Source of the DNA: Streptomyces sp. LBL
GTDB taxonomy: Bacteria > Actinomycetota > Actinomycetes > Streptomycetales > Streptomycetaceae
Assembly (NCBI RefSeq): GCF_029893585.1
Contig: NZ_JARXYX010000016.1
Location: 1 to 64,000, forward strand
Length of the DNA: 64,000 nt
Direction of reading: 5' to 3'
The notes under the pieces were generated by a model. That model had not been told where the DNA came from. It saw only the letters and a list, made by a program, of their open reading frames with translations, and searched no databases. Below, piece by piece: positions 8,111 to 15,171 of the stretch; the stretch's first letter is position 1, and the number at the start of each line of letters is the position of its first letter. The position numbers and the translations under genes were made by a program.

Positions 8111-9451
8111 TCAGGCCGACACCGTCTCCGGCTGGGACGTCGCACGTGAGCGGTGCTCGCCGAGCCGCTCCGTCGGCACCTGGTGGGTCTCTCGGGCGGA
8201 GAGCACGGCGATCACCGGGGGCACGCACAGGGCCGCCGTGAACACCGCCACCGCCAGCCAGCCGTCGCCGTCCGGGCCCGCGATCTGCGCTGCGAAGGTC
8301 ACCGCGAACCCGGCCACGGCGAAGCCGATCTGCGTGCCGATCGCCATGCCGGACAGCCGGACCCGGGTCGTGAACATCTCGCCGTAGAAGGACGGCCACA
8401 CACCGTTCGCGGCGCTGTAGACGACGCCGAAGGCCACGATGCCCAGGACGAGGGTCAGCGGGTAGGAGCCCGTGGAGATCGCCCAGAGGTACCCGAACAT
8501 CGCCACGGCGCTGCCGGCCGCGCCGATCAGGTACACCGGCCGGCGGCCGATGCGGTCCGACAGTGTGGCCCACAGCGGGATCGCCGCGAGTGCCACCAGG
8601 TTGGCGAGCGCGCCCACCCACAGCATGGAGGAGCGGGACATGCCGACCGAGTCGCTGGTGGCGTACGACAGCGCCCACACCGTGAAGATCGTGCTGACCG
8701 AGGCGATGAGCGCGCCCGCGATCACCCGCAGCACGTCCGCCCAGTGCTCGCGCATCAGGATCACCAGCGGAAGCCGGACGACACCCTCCGACGCGGTCTG
8801 CTGGGTGAAGGCCGGGGTCTCCTCCAGGCGGCGCCGGATGACGAAGCCGACCACGGCGACCGCGACGCTCAGCCAGAACGGCACCCGCCAGCCCCAGGAC
8901 AGCAGTTGATCCTCGGGCAGCGCGGCGACGGGGAGGAAGACCAGGGTGGCGAGCAGTTGCCCGCCCTGTGTGCCGCTCAGGGTGAAGCTGGTGAAGAAGC
9001 CGCGTCGGTGCGGCGGCGCGTGCTCCAGTGTCATGGAGTTGGCGCTGGCCTGCTCGCCGGCCGCGGAGATGCCCTGCAGTACCCGGCACAGGACCAGGAG
9101 GACCGGGGCGAGCGTGCCGACCTGGTCGCGGGTGGGCAGACAGCCGATGAGGAACGTCGACAGGCCCATCAGGATCAGCGTGAAGACCATGATCTTCTTG
9201 CGGCCGAGGCGGTCGCCGAAGTGCCCGAGGAACAACGCGCCCACCGGACGTGCCGCGTACGCCACGCCGAACGTGGCCAGTGACAGCAGGGTCGCCGTGG
9301 CCGGGTCGGACTCGTCGAAGAAGACGTCGGGGAAGATCAGCGCGGCGGCGCTGCCGTAGATGAAGAAGTCGTAGTACTCCAAGGCGCTGCCGATCCAGGC
9401 CGCCAGGGCGGCTTTTTTCGGCTGGCCGACGGGCGCGGCGGGGACGGGCAC
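8111..9451 (-). CDS. MHS-family MFS transporter, likely quinate/shikimate permease
   Basis: A 446-aa protein with twelve predicted membrane helices. The metabolite:H+ symporter signature is clear: ALEYYDFFIYGSAAALIF in helix 1, HFGDRLGRKKIMV in loop 2-3 and SDRIGRRPVYL in loop 8-9, the general arrangement of ShiA-type permeases. GTG at 9451 has AAGGAG six bases upstream; a longer reading from ATG 9478 lacks a ribosome site. Neighbouring dehydrogenase and QsuB-type dehydratase genes point to quinate or shikimate as cargo; this is inference from context. The upstream region (9452-9711) holds a purine-rich repeat tract and a 24-bp palindrome matching the one before the dehydrogenase gene. Confidence 0.82.
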   Translation of the reverse strand: MPVPAAPVGQPKKAALAAWIGSALEYYDFFIYGSAAALIFPDVFFDESDPATATLLSLATFGVAYAARPVGALFLGHFGDRLGRKKIMVFTLILMGLSTFLIGCLPTRDQVGTLAPVLLVLCRVLQGISAAGEQASANSMTLEHAPPHRRGFFTSFTLSGTQGGQLLATLVFLPVAALPEDQLLSWGWRVPFWLSVAVAVVGFVIRRRLEETPAFTQQTASEGVVRLPLVILMREHWADVLRVIAGALIASVSTIFTVWALSYATSDSVGMSRSSMLWVGALANLVALAAIPLWATLSDRIGRRPVYLIGAAGSAVAMFGYLWAISTGSYPLTLVLGIVAFGVVYSAANGVWPSFYGEMFTTRVRLSGMAIGTQIGFAVAGFAVTFAAQIAGPDGDGWLAVAVFTAALCVPPVIAVLSARETHQVPTERLGEHRSRATSQPETVSA

Positions 9452-9485
9452 GGCGTGCTCCTTCGGGGGGAACTCCATCTGAGGT

Positions 9486-9600
9486 GGAGCGAACGGAGGG
9501 GGCGAAGGGGAGCGGAGAGGAGGGGAGCGAGGAGAAGGGGAGCGAGGAGAAGGGGAGCGAGGAGAAGGGGAGCGGAGAGGAAGGGGGGAGGGGAGCCGGG
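9486..9600 (+). repeat. purine-only tandem repeat tract
   Basis: About 115 bp that is almost entirely G/A on the plus strand. The core is three perfect 15-bp copies of agcgaggagaagggg at 9526-9540, 9541-9555 and 9556-9570, flanked by degenerate copies and several GGGG runs. It lies between the permease start and its candidate operator, thus probably in the 5' untranslated region of that gene. Confidence 0.85.
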
Positions 9601-9606
9601 TCCCAG

Positions 9607-9630
9607 CTAATTAACCCACTGGATAGTTAG
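9607..9630. promoter_or_regulatory. 24-bp palindrome, candidate TetR operator (site A)
   Basis: The site has the form CTAA-N16-TTAG; 8 of 12 positions match between half-sites. It sits upstream of the permease and shares ends and total length with the palindrome at 10488-10511, which flanks the same TetR gene on the other side. Shared architecture suggests the same regulator binds both. Confidence 0.6.
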
Positions 9631-9711
9631 TGGCGGTGCGTGGGATGTTGCGCTTACGTTTCCCGGGTGTCAAGAGGTCATGCCGAAGGATCTTGCTCGC
9701 CGACCGGGAGC

Positions 9712-10377
9712 TCAATCCGCCGCGCGCTCCGCCGTCAGATAGGCGATCACCATGTCGCCGAGCATCGCGCGGTAGTGCTCGCGCTGCGCGGGATCGACCA
9801 GGTCACGGCCGAACAGGGCGCCGAAGGTATGCCGGTTGGCGACCCGGAAGAAGCAGAAGGAGCTGATCATCGCGTGCAGGTCGACGGCGTCCACGTCGGC
9901 CGTGAACAGCCCCGACTCCTGCCCCGACGTCAGGATCCGACGGATCACGTCGAGGGCGGGTGAGCTGATCCTGCCGAGCTCCCGGGAGGCCGCGATGTGC
10001 TCCGCCTCGTGGATGTTCTCGATGCTCACCAGCCGGATGAAGTCCGGGTGCTGCTCATGGTGGTCGAAGGTGACCTCCGCCAGCCGCCGGATGGCCGCGA
10101 CCGGGTCCAGGTGCTCGACGTCCAACTCCTGCTCGGCCTCGCGGATCACGGCGTACGCCCGTTCCAGGACGGCCGTGAACAACCGCTCCTTGCCGCCGAA
10201 GTAGTAGTAGATCATCCGCTTGGTGGTGCGGGTGCGGGCGGCGATCTCGTCGACCCGGGCGCCGTCGAAGCCGGCCCGGGCGAACTCCCGCGTCGCCACG
10301 TCGAGGATCTCGGCCTGGGTGCGGGCGGCGTCACGGATCCGCCCGTTCGGTCGTGCCGGTTCTTCGACGCTGGTCAT
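9712..10377 (-). CDS. TetR-family regulator of the quinate/shikimate module
   Basis: A 221-aa protein. The N-terminal TetR DNA-binding domain spans about residues 18-65 (ILDVATREFARAGFDGARVDEIA, then TKRMIYYYFGGKERLF). The C-terminal ligand domain resembles that of TetR regulators near aromatic-acid catabolic genes (RLVSIENIHEAEHIA; SSFCFFRVANRHTFGALFG). It lies between the permease and the dehydrogenase; two similar 24-bp palindromes (9607-9630, 10488-10511) bracket it. It probably represses both arms until quinate, shikimate or a derivative appears; this is inference. Corynebacterium uses a LysR-type regulator (QsuR) instead. Confidence 0.82.
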   Translation of the reverse strand: MTSVEEPARPNGRIRDAARTQAEILDVATREFARAGFDGARVDEIAARTRTTKRMIYYYFGGKERLFTAVLERAYAVIREAEQELDVEHLDPVAAIRRLAEVTFDHHEQHPDFIRLVSIENIHEAEHIAASRELGRISSPALDVIRRILTSGQESGLFTADVDAVDLHAMISSFCFFRVANRHTFGALFGRDLVDPAQREHYRAMLGDMVIAYLTAERAAD

Positions 10378-10487
10378 CGGGTTCCTTCGCGCGGGGTGCC
10401 AGTGCCGGTGATTGTAGAAGCAGGCCGGGTGCCGGGTTCGGGATTCGCCGGCCGGGGGCTTCCCGCGGGTCGGTGAGACTGGTATAG

Positions 10488-10511
10488 CTAACGTACTAGT
10501 TCGTACATTAG
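10488..10511. promoter_or_regulatory. 24-bp palindrome, candidate TetR operator (site B)
   Basis: It has the form CTAA-x-GTAC-N6-GTAC-x-TTAG; 9 of 12 positions match between half-sites. It lies 10 bp before the AGGAGG ribosome site of the dehydrogenase gene, where binding would block transcription. It matches site A in ends and length. Confidence 0.65.
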
Positions 10512-10533
10512 TGAGCCGCTCAGGAGGTTCCCG

Positions 10534-11562
10534 GTGCCGTCCCAGGACAAGGACTCGTATCTCTTCGGACTGATCGGTTCCGGCATCGGCCCGTCACTCA
10601 GCCCGGCGCTGCACGAGCGGGAGGCCGACCGCCAGGGCCTGCGCTGTCTGTACCGGCTCATCGACATCGACACCCTCGGCGCCCGGCCCGAGGCGGTGGG
10701 CGATCTGCTGCGGGCCGCCCGTGACCTGGGCTTCGACGGGCTCAACATCACGCATCCCTGCAAGCAGCACGTCATCCCGCACCTGGACGAGCTCGCCCCG
10801 CAGGCGGAGGCCCTCGGCGCGGTCAACACCGTCGTCTTCGCACCGGACGGCCGGGCCGTCGGTCACAACACCGACGTCACCGGTTTCGCCGCCTCCTTCG
10901 CGCGCGGTCTGCCCGACGTAGCGCTGGAGCGGGTCGTGCAGCTGGGTGCCGGCGGCGCGGGTGCGGCGGTCGCACACGCCACGCTCACTCTCGGCGCCGG
11001 GCGGGTCACCGTGGTCGACGCGCTGCCGGAGCGGGCCGCCGCGCTCGCCGACTCGCTGAACCACTGCTTCGGCGACGGCCGCGCCGCCTCCGCCGCCCCC
11101 GACCGGCTCGCGGACCTCCTGGCGCGGACCGACGGTCTCGTGCACGCCACCCCCACCGGCATGGCCGCCCACCCCGGCCTCCCCCTCCCGGCCGCATTCC
11201 TGCACCCGGGGCTGTGGATCGCCGAGGTGGTCTACCGGCCACTGGAGACCGAGTTGTTGCGCACCGCCCGCGCACTCGGCTGCGCCACGCTCGACGGCGG
11301 CGGGATGGCCGTCTTCCAGGCCGTCGACGCGTTCCGGCTGTTCACCGGCCGGGAACCCGACAGCGCCGCGATGCTCGCGGACTTCGCCGAACTGTCCGGA
11401 GCTGCGGGAGCCCACAAGCAGCCGGCGACCAAGCAGCCCGACAACGGGTCCGCCCACGAGCAGCCGGCGACCAAGCAACCCGACAACGGGTCCGCCCACA
11501 AGCAGCCGGCGACCAAGCAACCCGACAACGGGTCCGCCCACAAGCAGCCGGCGAACAAGTAG
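10534..11562 (+). CDS. qsuD: quinate/shikimate dehydrogenase (AroE family) with a repeat tail
   Basis: A 342-aa protein. The shikimate dehydrogenase core occupies residues 1-290: substrate motif SLSPALHE near residue 18, catalytic-lysine region NITHPCKQH near 70, dinucleotide-binding GAGGAGAAVAHATL near 135, and HATPTGM near 205. NITHPCK rather than the biosynthetic NVTxPxK and the catabolic neighbours favour a quinate/shikimate-oxidising role that yields dehydroquinate or dehydroshikimate. The last 50 residues are three and a half copies of a 14-aa repeat (AHKQPATKQPDNGS) and have no counterpart in the family. GTG at 10534 has AGGAGG upstream. It is first in an operon with the QsuB-type gene. 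Confidence 0.83.
   Translation: MPSQDKDSYLFGLIGSGIGPSLSPALHEREADRQGLRCLYRLIDIDTLGARPEAVGDLLRAARDLGFDGLNITHPCKQHVIPHLDELAPQAEALGAVNTVVFAPDGRAVGHNTDVTGFAASFARGLPDVALERVVQLGAGGAGAAVAHATLTLGAGRVTVVDALPERAAALADSLNHCFGDGRAASAAPDRLADLLARTDGLVHATPTGMAAHPGLPLPAAFLHPGLWIAEVVYRPLETELLRTARALGCATLDGGGMAVFQAVDAFRLFTGREPDSAAMLADFAELSGAAGAHKQPATKQPDNGSAHEQPATKQPDNGSAHKQPATKQPDNGSAHKQPANK
11410..11562 (+). repeat. 42-bp in-frame tandem repeat at the 3' end of the dehydrogenase gene
   Basis: Copies lie at 11410-11451, 11452-11493 and 11494-11535, and a partial copy at 11536-11562 ends in the stop codon. Copies differ by one or two bases. Degenerate pieces of the same sequence (cgaacaag, cccgacaa) continue beyond the stop to about 11625. 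The length, a multiple of three, keeps the frame open. Confidence 0.92.
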
Positions 11563-11648
11563 GCAGCCCGCGAACAAGTAACCCGACAAGGGGCCCGCGA
11601 ACAAGCAGCCCGTGAACAAGGGGCCTTCGGAGAAACACAGGTACCGAC

Positions 11649-13517
11649 GTGCGTACGTCCATCGCCACCGTCTCGCTCAGCGGATCCCTCACCGAGAAGC
11701 TCACGGCCGCCTCCCGGGCCGGTTTCGACGGCGTCGAGATCTTCGAGAACGACCTGCTCGCCAGCCCCCTCACCCCCGAGGAGATCCGCGCCCGCTGCGC
11801 CGACCTCGGTCTCACCATCGACCTCTACCAGCCGATGCGCGACATCGAGGCCGTGCCTCGGCACGAGTTCGCCCGCAACCTGCGGCGTGCCCGGCACAAG
11901 TTCGAGCTGATGGGCCGGCTCGGCGCCGACACCGTCCTGGTCTGCTCCAGCGTCTCCCCGCACGCCGTGGACGACGACGCCCTCGCCGCCGGCCAGCTGG
12001 GTGAACTCGCCGATCTGGCCCAGGACTTCGGCATCCGGATCGCCTACGAGGCGCTCGCCTGGGGGCGGCACGTCAGCACGTACGACCACGCCTGGCACAT
12101 TGTCGAGGCGGCGGGCCACCCCTCGCTCGGCACCTGCCTGGACAGTTTCCACATCCTCTCCCGGAGCTCCGACCCCAAGGACCTCGACGGCATCGCGGAC
12201 ATCCCCGGCGAGAAGATCTTCTTCCTCCAGCTCGCCGACGCCCCGCTGCTCGCCATGGACGTCCTGCAGTGGAGCCGCCACTACCGCTGCTTCCCCGGCC
12301 AGGGCGGCTTCGACGTCGCCGGGCTCGTCGGCCGGGTGCTGCGCACGGGATACGACGGCCCGCTCTCCCTGGAGATCTTCAACGACGTCTTCCGGCAGGC
12401 CGAGGCCGGCCCCATCGCCGTGGACGCCCGCCGGTCCCTGCTGGTCCTCCAGGAGACGGTGGGCGTCGCCGCGCCGCCCGCGCCGGTCGTCCCCACAGGC
12501 ATCGCCTTCGCCGAACTGATCACCCCGGACGCCGACCCCGTTTCCGCGGTGCTGCGCGCCCTGGGCTTCGCCCGCACCGCACGCCACCGCAGCAAGCCCG
12601 TCGACCTGTGGCAGCAGGGCGAGGCCCGCGTCCTGGTCAACACCGGCACCGCCGTACGCCGTGACGGCACTCAGCTCGCCGCCATCGGCCTGGAGTCACC
12701 GGCCCCTTCCGCCGCCGCCCGCCGCGCCGAGGCCCTGCTCGCCCCCGTCCTGCCCCGCCGCCGCGCCCCCGAGGACGCCCTGCTCGACGCGGTCGCCGCG
12801 CCCGACGGCACGGAACTGTTCTTCTGCGCCACGAACCGGCCCGAACTCCCCGACTGGCGGGCGGACTTCCAGGACCCCGAGGACATCGAGGACATCGAAG
12901 CCGCAGAGGACGCAGAGGACGCCGAGGACGCAGAGGACGTCGAGCATCCGGCCGCCGCCTCGGATGTGTCCGGCATCGACCACCTCGCCCTCACCCAGCC
13001 CTGGCACCACTTCGACGAGGCGGCCCTCTTCCACCGCAGTGTGCTCGGCCTCACGGCCCAGGAGAGCGTCGACGTCGCCGACCCCTACGGCCTGCTGCGC
13101 AGCCGTGCCGTCACCAACCTCGACGGCAGCGTACGCATCGCCCTGTCCGTCGGCGCGGCCCCCTCCGACGACACCGTCCACGCCCAGCACATCGCGCTCG
13201 CCACCGACGACGTGATCGCCACGGCCCGCCGCTTCGTCGACGCCGGCGGCCGACTGCTGCCGATCCCCGCGAACTACTACGACGACCTGGCGGCCCGGTA
13301 CGAGTTCGCCGACGGCGAGTTGGCGACGTACCGCGCACTCGGCATCCTCTACGACCGGGACGCCCACGGGGTGTTCCGGCACTGCTACACCCACACCGTC
13401 GGACAGGTCTTCTTCGAACTCGTCCAGCGTGACGGCGGCTACCGGGGTTACGGCGCCCCGAACGCCCCCGTGCGGCTGGCGGCCCAGCACGCGGTCAAGC
13501 GGCTCACCGGCGGCTGA
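11649..13517 (+). CDS. qsuB: QsuB-type dehydroshikimate dehydratase fused to an HPPD-like domain
   Basis: A 622-aa two-domain protein. Residues 1-275 form a xylose-isomerase-like TIM barrel (GFDGVEIFENDLL; AYEALAWGRHVSTYDHAW; LQLADAPLL), as in 3-dehydroshikimate dehydratases that make protocatechuate. Residues from about 285 form a double VOC region like 4-hydroxyphenylpyruvate dioxygenase; its second half keeps the metal triad as H445 (GIDHLAL), H514 (AQHIAL) and E590 (FFELVQR). Size and architecture match Corynebacterium QsuB. An acidic linker with repeated AED units lies near residues 412-432. GTG at 11649 follows the dehydrogenase gene after 86 bp. What the HPPD-like half does is not settled. 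Confidence 0.87.
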   Translation: MRTSIATVSLSGSLTEKLTAASRAGFDGVEIFENDLLASPLTPEEIRARCADLGLTIDLYQPMRDIEAVPRHEFARNLRRARHKFELMGRLGADTVLVCSSVSPHAVDDDALAAGQLGELADLAQDFGIRIAYEALAWGRHVSTYDHAWHIVEAAGHPSLGTCLDSFHILSRSSDPKDLDGIADIPGEKIFFLQLADAPLLAMDVLQWSRHYRCFPGQGGFDVAGLVGRVLRTGYDGPLSLEIFNDVFRQAEAGPIAVDARRSLLVLQETVGVAAPPAPVVPTGIAFAELITPDADPVSAVLRALGFARTARHRSKPVDLWQQGEARVLVNTGTAVRRDGTQLAAIGLESPAPSAAARRAEALLAPVLPRRRAPEDALLDAVAAPDGTELFFCATNRPELPDWRADFQDPEDIEDIEAAEDAEDAEDAEDVEHPAAASDVSGIDHLALTQPWHHFDEAALFHRSVLGLTAQESVDVADPYGLLRSRAVTNLDGSVRIALSVGAAPSDDTVHAQHIALATDDVIATARRFVDAGGRLLPIPANYYDDLAARYEFADGELATYRALGILYDRDAHGVFRHCYTHTVGQVFFELVQRDGGYRGYGAPNAPVRLAAQHAVKRLTGG

Positions 13518-13660
13518 CGGTCCGGGTCACGCCGGCGGAGACCGTCGTGGCCAGGATCCAGCCGGCGATGACGAGGGCGTACGACAGCGTCTGGTACCAG
13601 CCGTCCGGGGCCAACGCCGACGTGCCCACGGCGGACGGCAACCAACGGAAAGCCGACCCG
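13504..13660 (-). pseudogene. C-terminal remnant of a membrane protein
   Basis: The minus frame ending at TGA 13504-13506 reads SAFRWLPSAVGTSALAPDGWYQ, then one hydrophobic helix LSYALVIAGWILATTVSAGV and a basic end RTVSRR. This looks like the last helix and tail of a permease (ABC-2-like is one possibility). There is no start codon or ribosome site upstream, and the frame runs into the phosphatase gene in another frame. It overlaps the end of the qsuB-like gene by 14 bp. Probably a decayed gene left from a deletion. Confidence 0.35.
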
Positions 13661-13693
13661 GGCGTGCACCCGGGCCGGCTTCGGACACCCCTT

Positions 13694-14281
13694 CTACGAC
13701 CGGGTGTTCCACTCCGCGATGACCGGTCGGTCGTGCTCCGTCGACAGCCGGCTGACCGTTCCGGTCGCCAACTGGAACAGTCGCCCGTCCGCCGGCGCCA
13801 GCCCCAGCCGGCGTGCCGTCAGCACCCGCAGGAAGTGGCCGTGGGCCGCCAGGATCACATCGCCGTCGGGCAGGGCCGCGTCCACCCGGGCGAGGACCCG
13901 GTCGGCACGCCGCCCCACCTGCTCGGGCGACTCTCCGGGGTGGCCGTCCGGGCCGGGCGGCACTCCGTCGTTCCACAGGAACCAGTCGGGCCGGGTGCGG
14001 TGGATGTCGACGGTGGTGACGCCCTCGTAGCCGCCGTAGTCCCACTCCTGCAGGTCGGGGTCCGGTACGACCCCGGTGATGCCCGCCAGTTCGGCGGTAC
14101 GTATCGCGCGGCTCAGCGGGCTGGCCAGCGCGAGGGCGAAGGTCCGCGAGGAGAGGAGCGGAGCGAGGGACTTGGCCTGTTCCTCGCCGTGCTGGGTGAG
14201 GGGCAGGTCGGTCCAGCTGGTGTGCTGTCCCGACACGCTCCACTCCGTCTCACCATGGCGGACCAGAAGGAGATCCCCCAT
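13694..14281 (-). CDS. histidine phosphatase family (phosphoglycerate-mutase-like)
   Basis: A 195-aa cytosolic phosphatase with the RHG motif at residues 8-10 (LLLVRHGETEWS) carrying the phospho-accepting histidine. A second catalytic segment, LAAHGHFLRVL, lies near residue 145. The length fits cofactor-independent broad-specificity phosphatases. It starts 7 bp after the gnd stop at the end of the tkt-tal-zwf-opcA-pgi-gnd operon, so it probably acts on a sugar phosphate or phosphogluconate-related compound; the substrate is inferred only from context. Confidence 0.85.
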   Translation of the reverse strand: MGDLLLVRHGETEWSVSGQHTSWTDLPLTQHGEEQAKSLAPLLSSRTFALALASPLSRAIRTAELAGITGVVPDPDLQEWDYGGYEGVTTVDIHRTRPDWFLWNDGVPPGPDGHPGESPEQVGRRADRVLARVDAALPDGDVILAAHGHFLRVLTARRLGLAPADGRLFQLATGTVSRLSTEHDRPVIAEWNTRS

Positions 14282-14288
14282 GGCGGGT

Positions 14289-15170
14289 CTACTCCTTCGC
14301 CGACTCGACGGCGTGGCCGCCGAACTGGTTGCGCAGCGCCGCGACCATCTTCATCTGCGGGGAGTCGTCCTGGCGGGACGAGAACCGGGCGAAGAGGGAG
14401 GCGGTGATGGCGGGCAGCGGCACCGCGTTGTCGATGGCGGCCTCGACGGTCCAGCGGCCCTCGCCGGAGTCCTGCGCGACCCCCCGCAGCTTCTGCAGGT
14501 GCTCGTCGTCGTCGAGAGCGTTGACGGCCAGGTCGAGCAGCCAGGAGCGGATGACGGTGCCCTCCTGCCAGGAGCGGAAGACCTCGCGCACGTCGGTGAC
14601 CGAGTCCACCGCCTGCAGCAGCTCCCAGCCCTCGGCGTAGGCCTGCATCATGGCGTACTCGATGCCGTTGTGGACCATCTTGGAGAAGTGCCCGGAGCCG
14701 ACCTTGCCGGCGTGGACGAAGCCGGCCGTGCCCTCGGGCTTGAGCGCGTCGAAGACCGGCTGGATCCGGTCGACGTGCTCCTTGTCGCCGCCGACCATCA
14801 GGGCGTAGCCGTTCTTCAGGCCCCACACACCGCCCGAGACGCCCGCGTCGACGAACCCGATGCCCTTGGCACCCAGCTCGGCGGCGTGCTTCTCGTCGTC
14901 GGTCCAGCGGGAGTTGCCGCCGTCGATGACCGTGTCACCGTCGGACAGCAGGTCGCCGAGTTCGTCGACGACGGACTGCGTCGGGGCACCGGCCGGGACC
15001 ATCACCCAGACCGCGCGCGGGGCTTCGAGCTTGTCGACCAGTTCGGCCAGGCTGCTCACGTCGGAGACTTCGGGGTTGCGGTCGTAGCCGATGACGGTGT
15101 GGCCGGCGCGGCGGATCCGCTCGCGCATGTTGCCGCCCATCTTGCCGAGGCCGATGAGTCCCAACTGCAT
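14289..15170 (-). CDS. gnd: 6-phosphogluconate dehydrogenase, decarboxylating (short, GntZ/YqeC type)
   Basis: A 293-aa enzyme oxidising 6-phosphogluconate to ribulose 5-phosphate and CO2. The N-terminal Rossmann motif is GLIGLGKMGGNM (residues 4-15). The substrate-binding segment VDAGVSGGVWGLKNGYALMVGG is near 115 and the catalytic lysine region GHFSKMVHNGIEYAMMQAYAEG near 165. At about 295 aa it belongs to the short NAD-preferring class, not the 470-aa classical enzyme. ATG at 15170 follows the pgi stop by one base, so translation is coupled. Confidence 0.93.
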   Translation of the reverse strand: MQLGLIGLGKMGGNMRERIRRAGHTVIGYDRNPEVSDVSSLAELVDKLEAPRAVWVMVPAGAPTQSVVDELGDLLSDGDTVIDGGNSRWTDDEKHAAELGAKGIGFVDAGVSGGVWGLKNGYALMVGGDKEHVDRIQPVFDALKPEGTAGFVHAGKVGSGHFSKMVHNGIEYAMMQAYAEGWELLQAVDSVTDVREVFRSWQEGTVIRSWLLDLAVNALDDDEHLQKLRGVAQDSGEGRWTVEAAIDNAVPLPAITASLFARFSSRQDDSPQMKMVAALRNQFGGHAVESAKE

Positions 15171-15171
15171 G

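Noticed and set aside
9526..9570. Possible CRISPR-like array of 15-bp repeats
   Set aside because: Units are contiguous with no spacers, so this is a tandem repeat. The same holds for repeats at 11410, 39297 and 50372.
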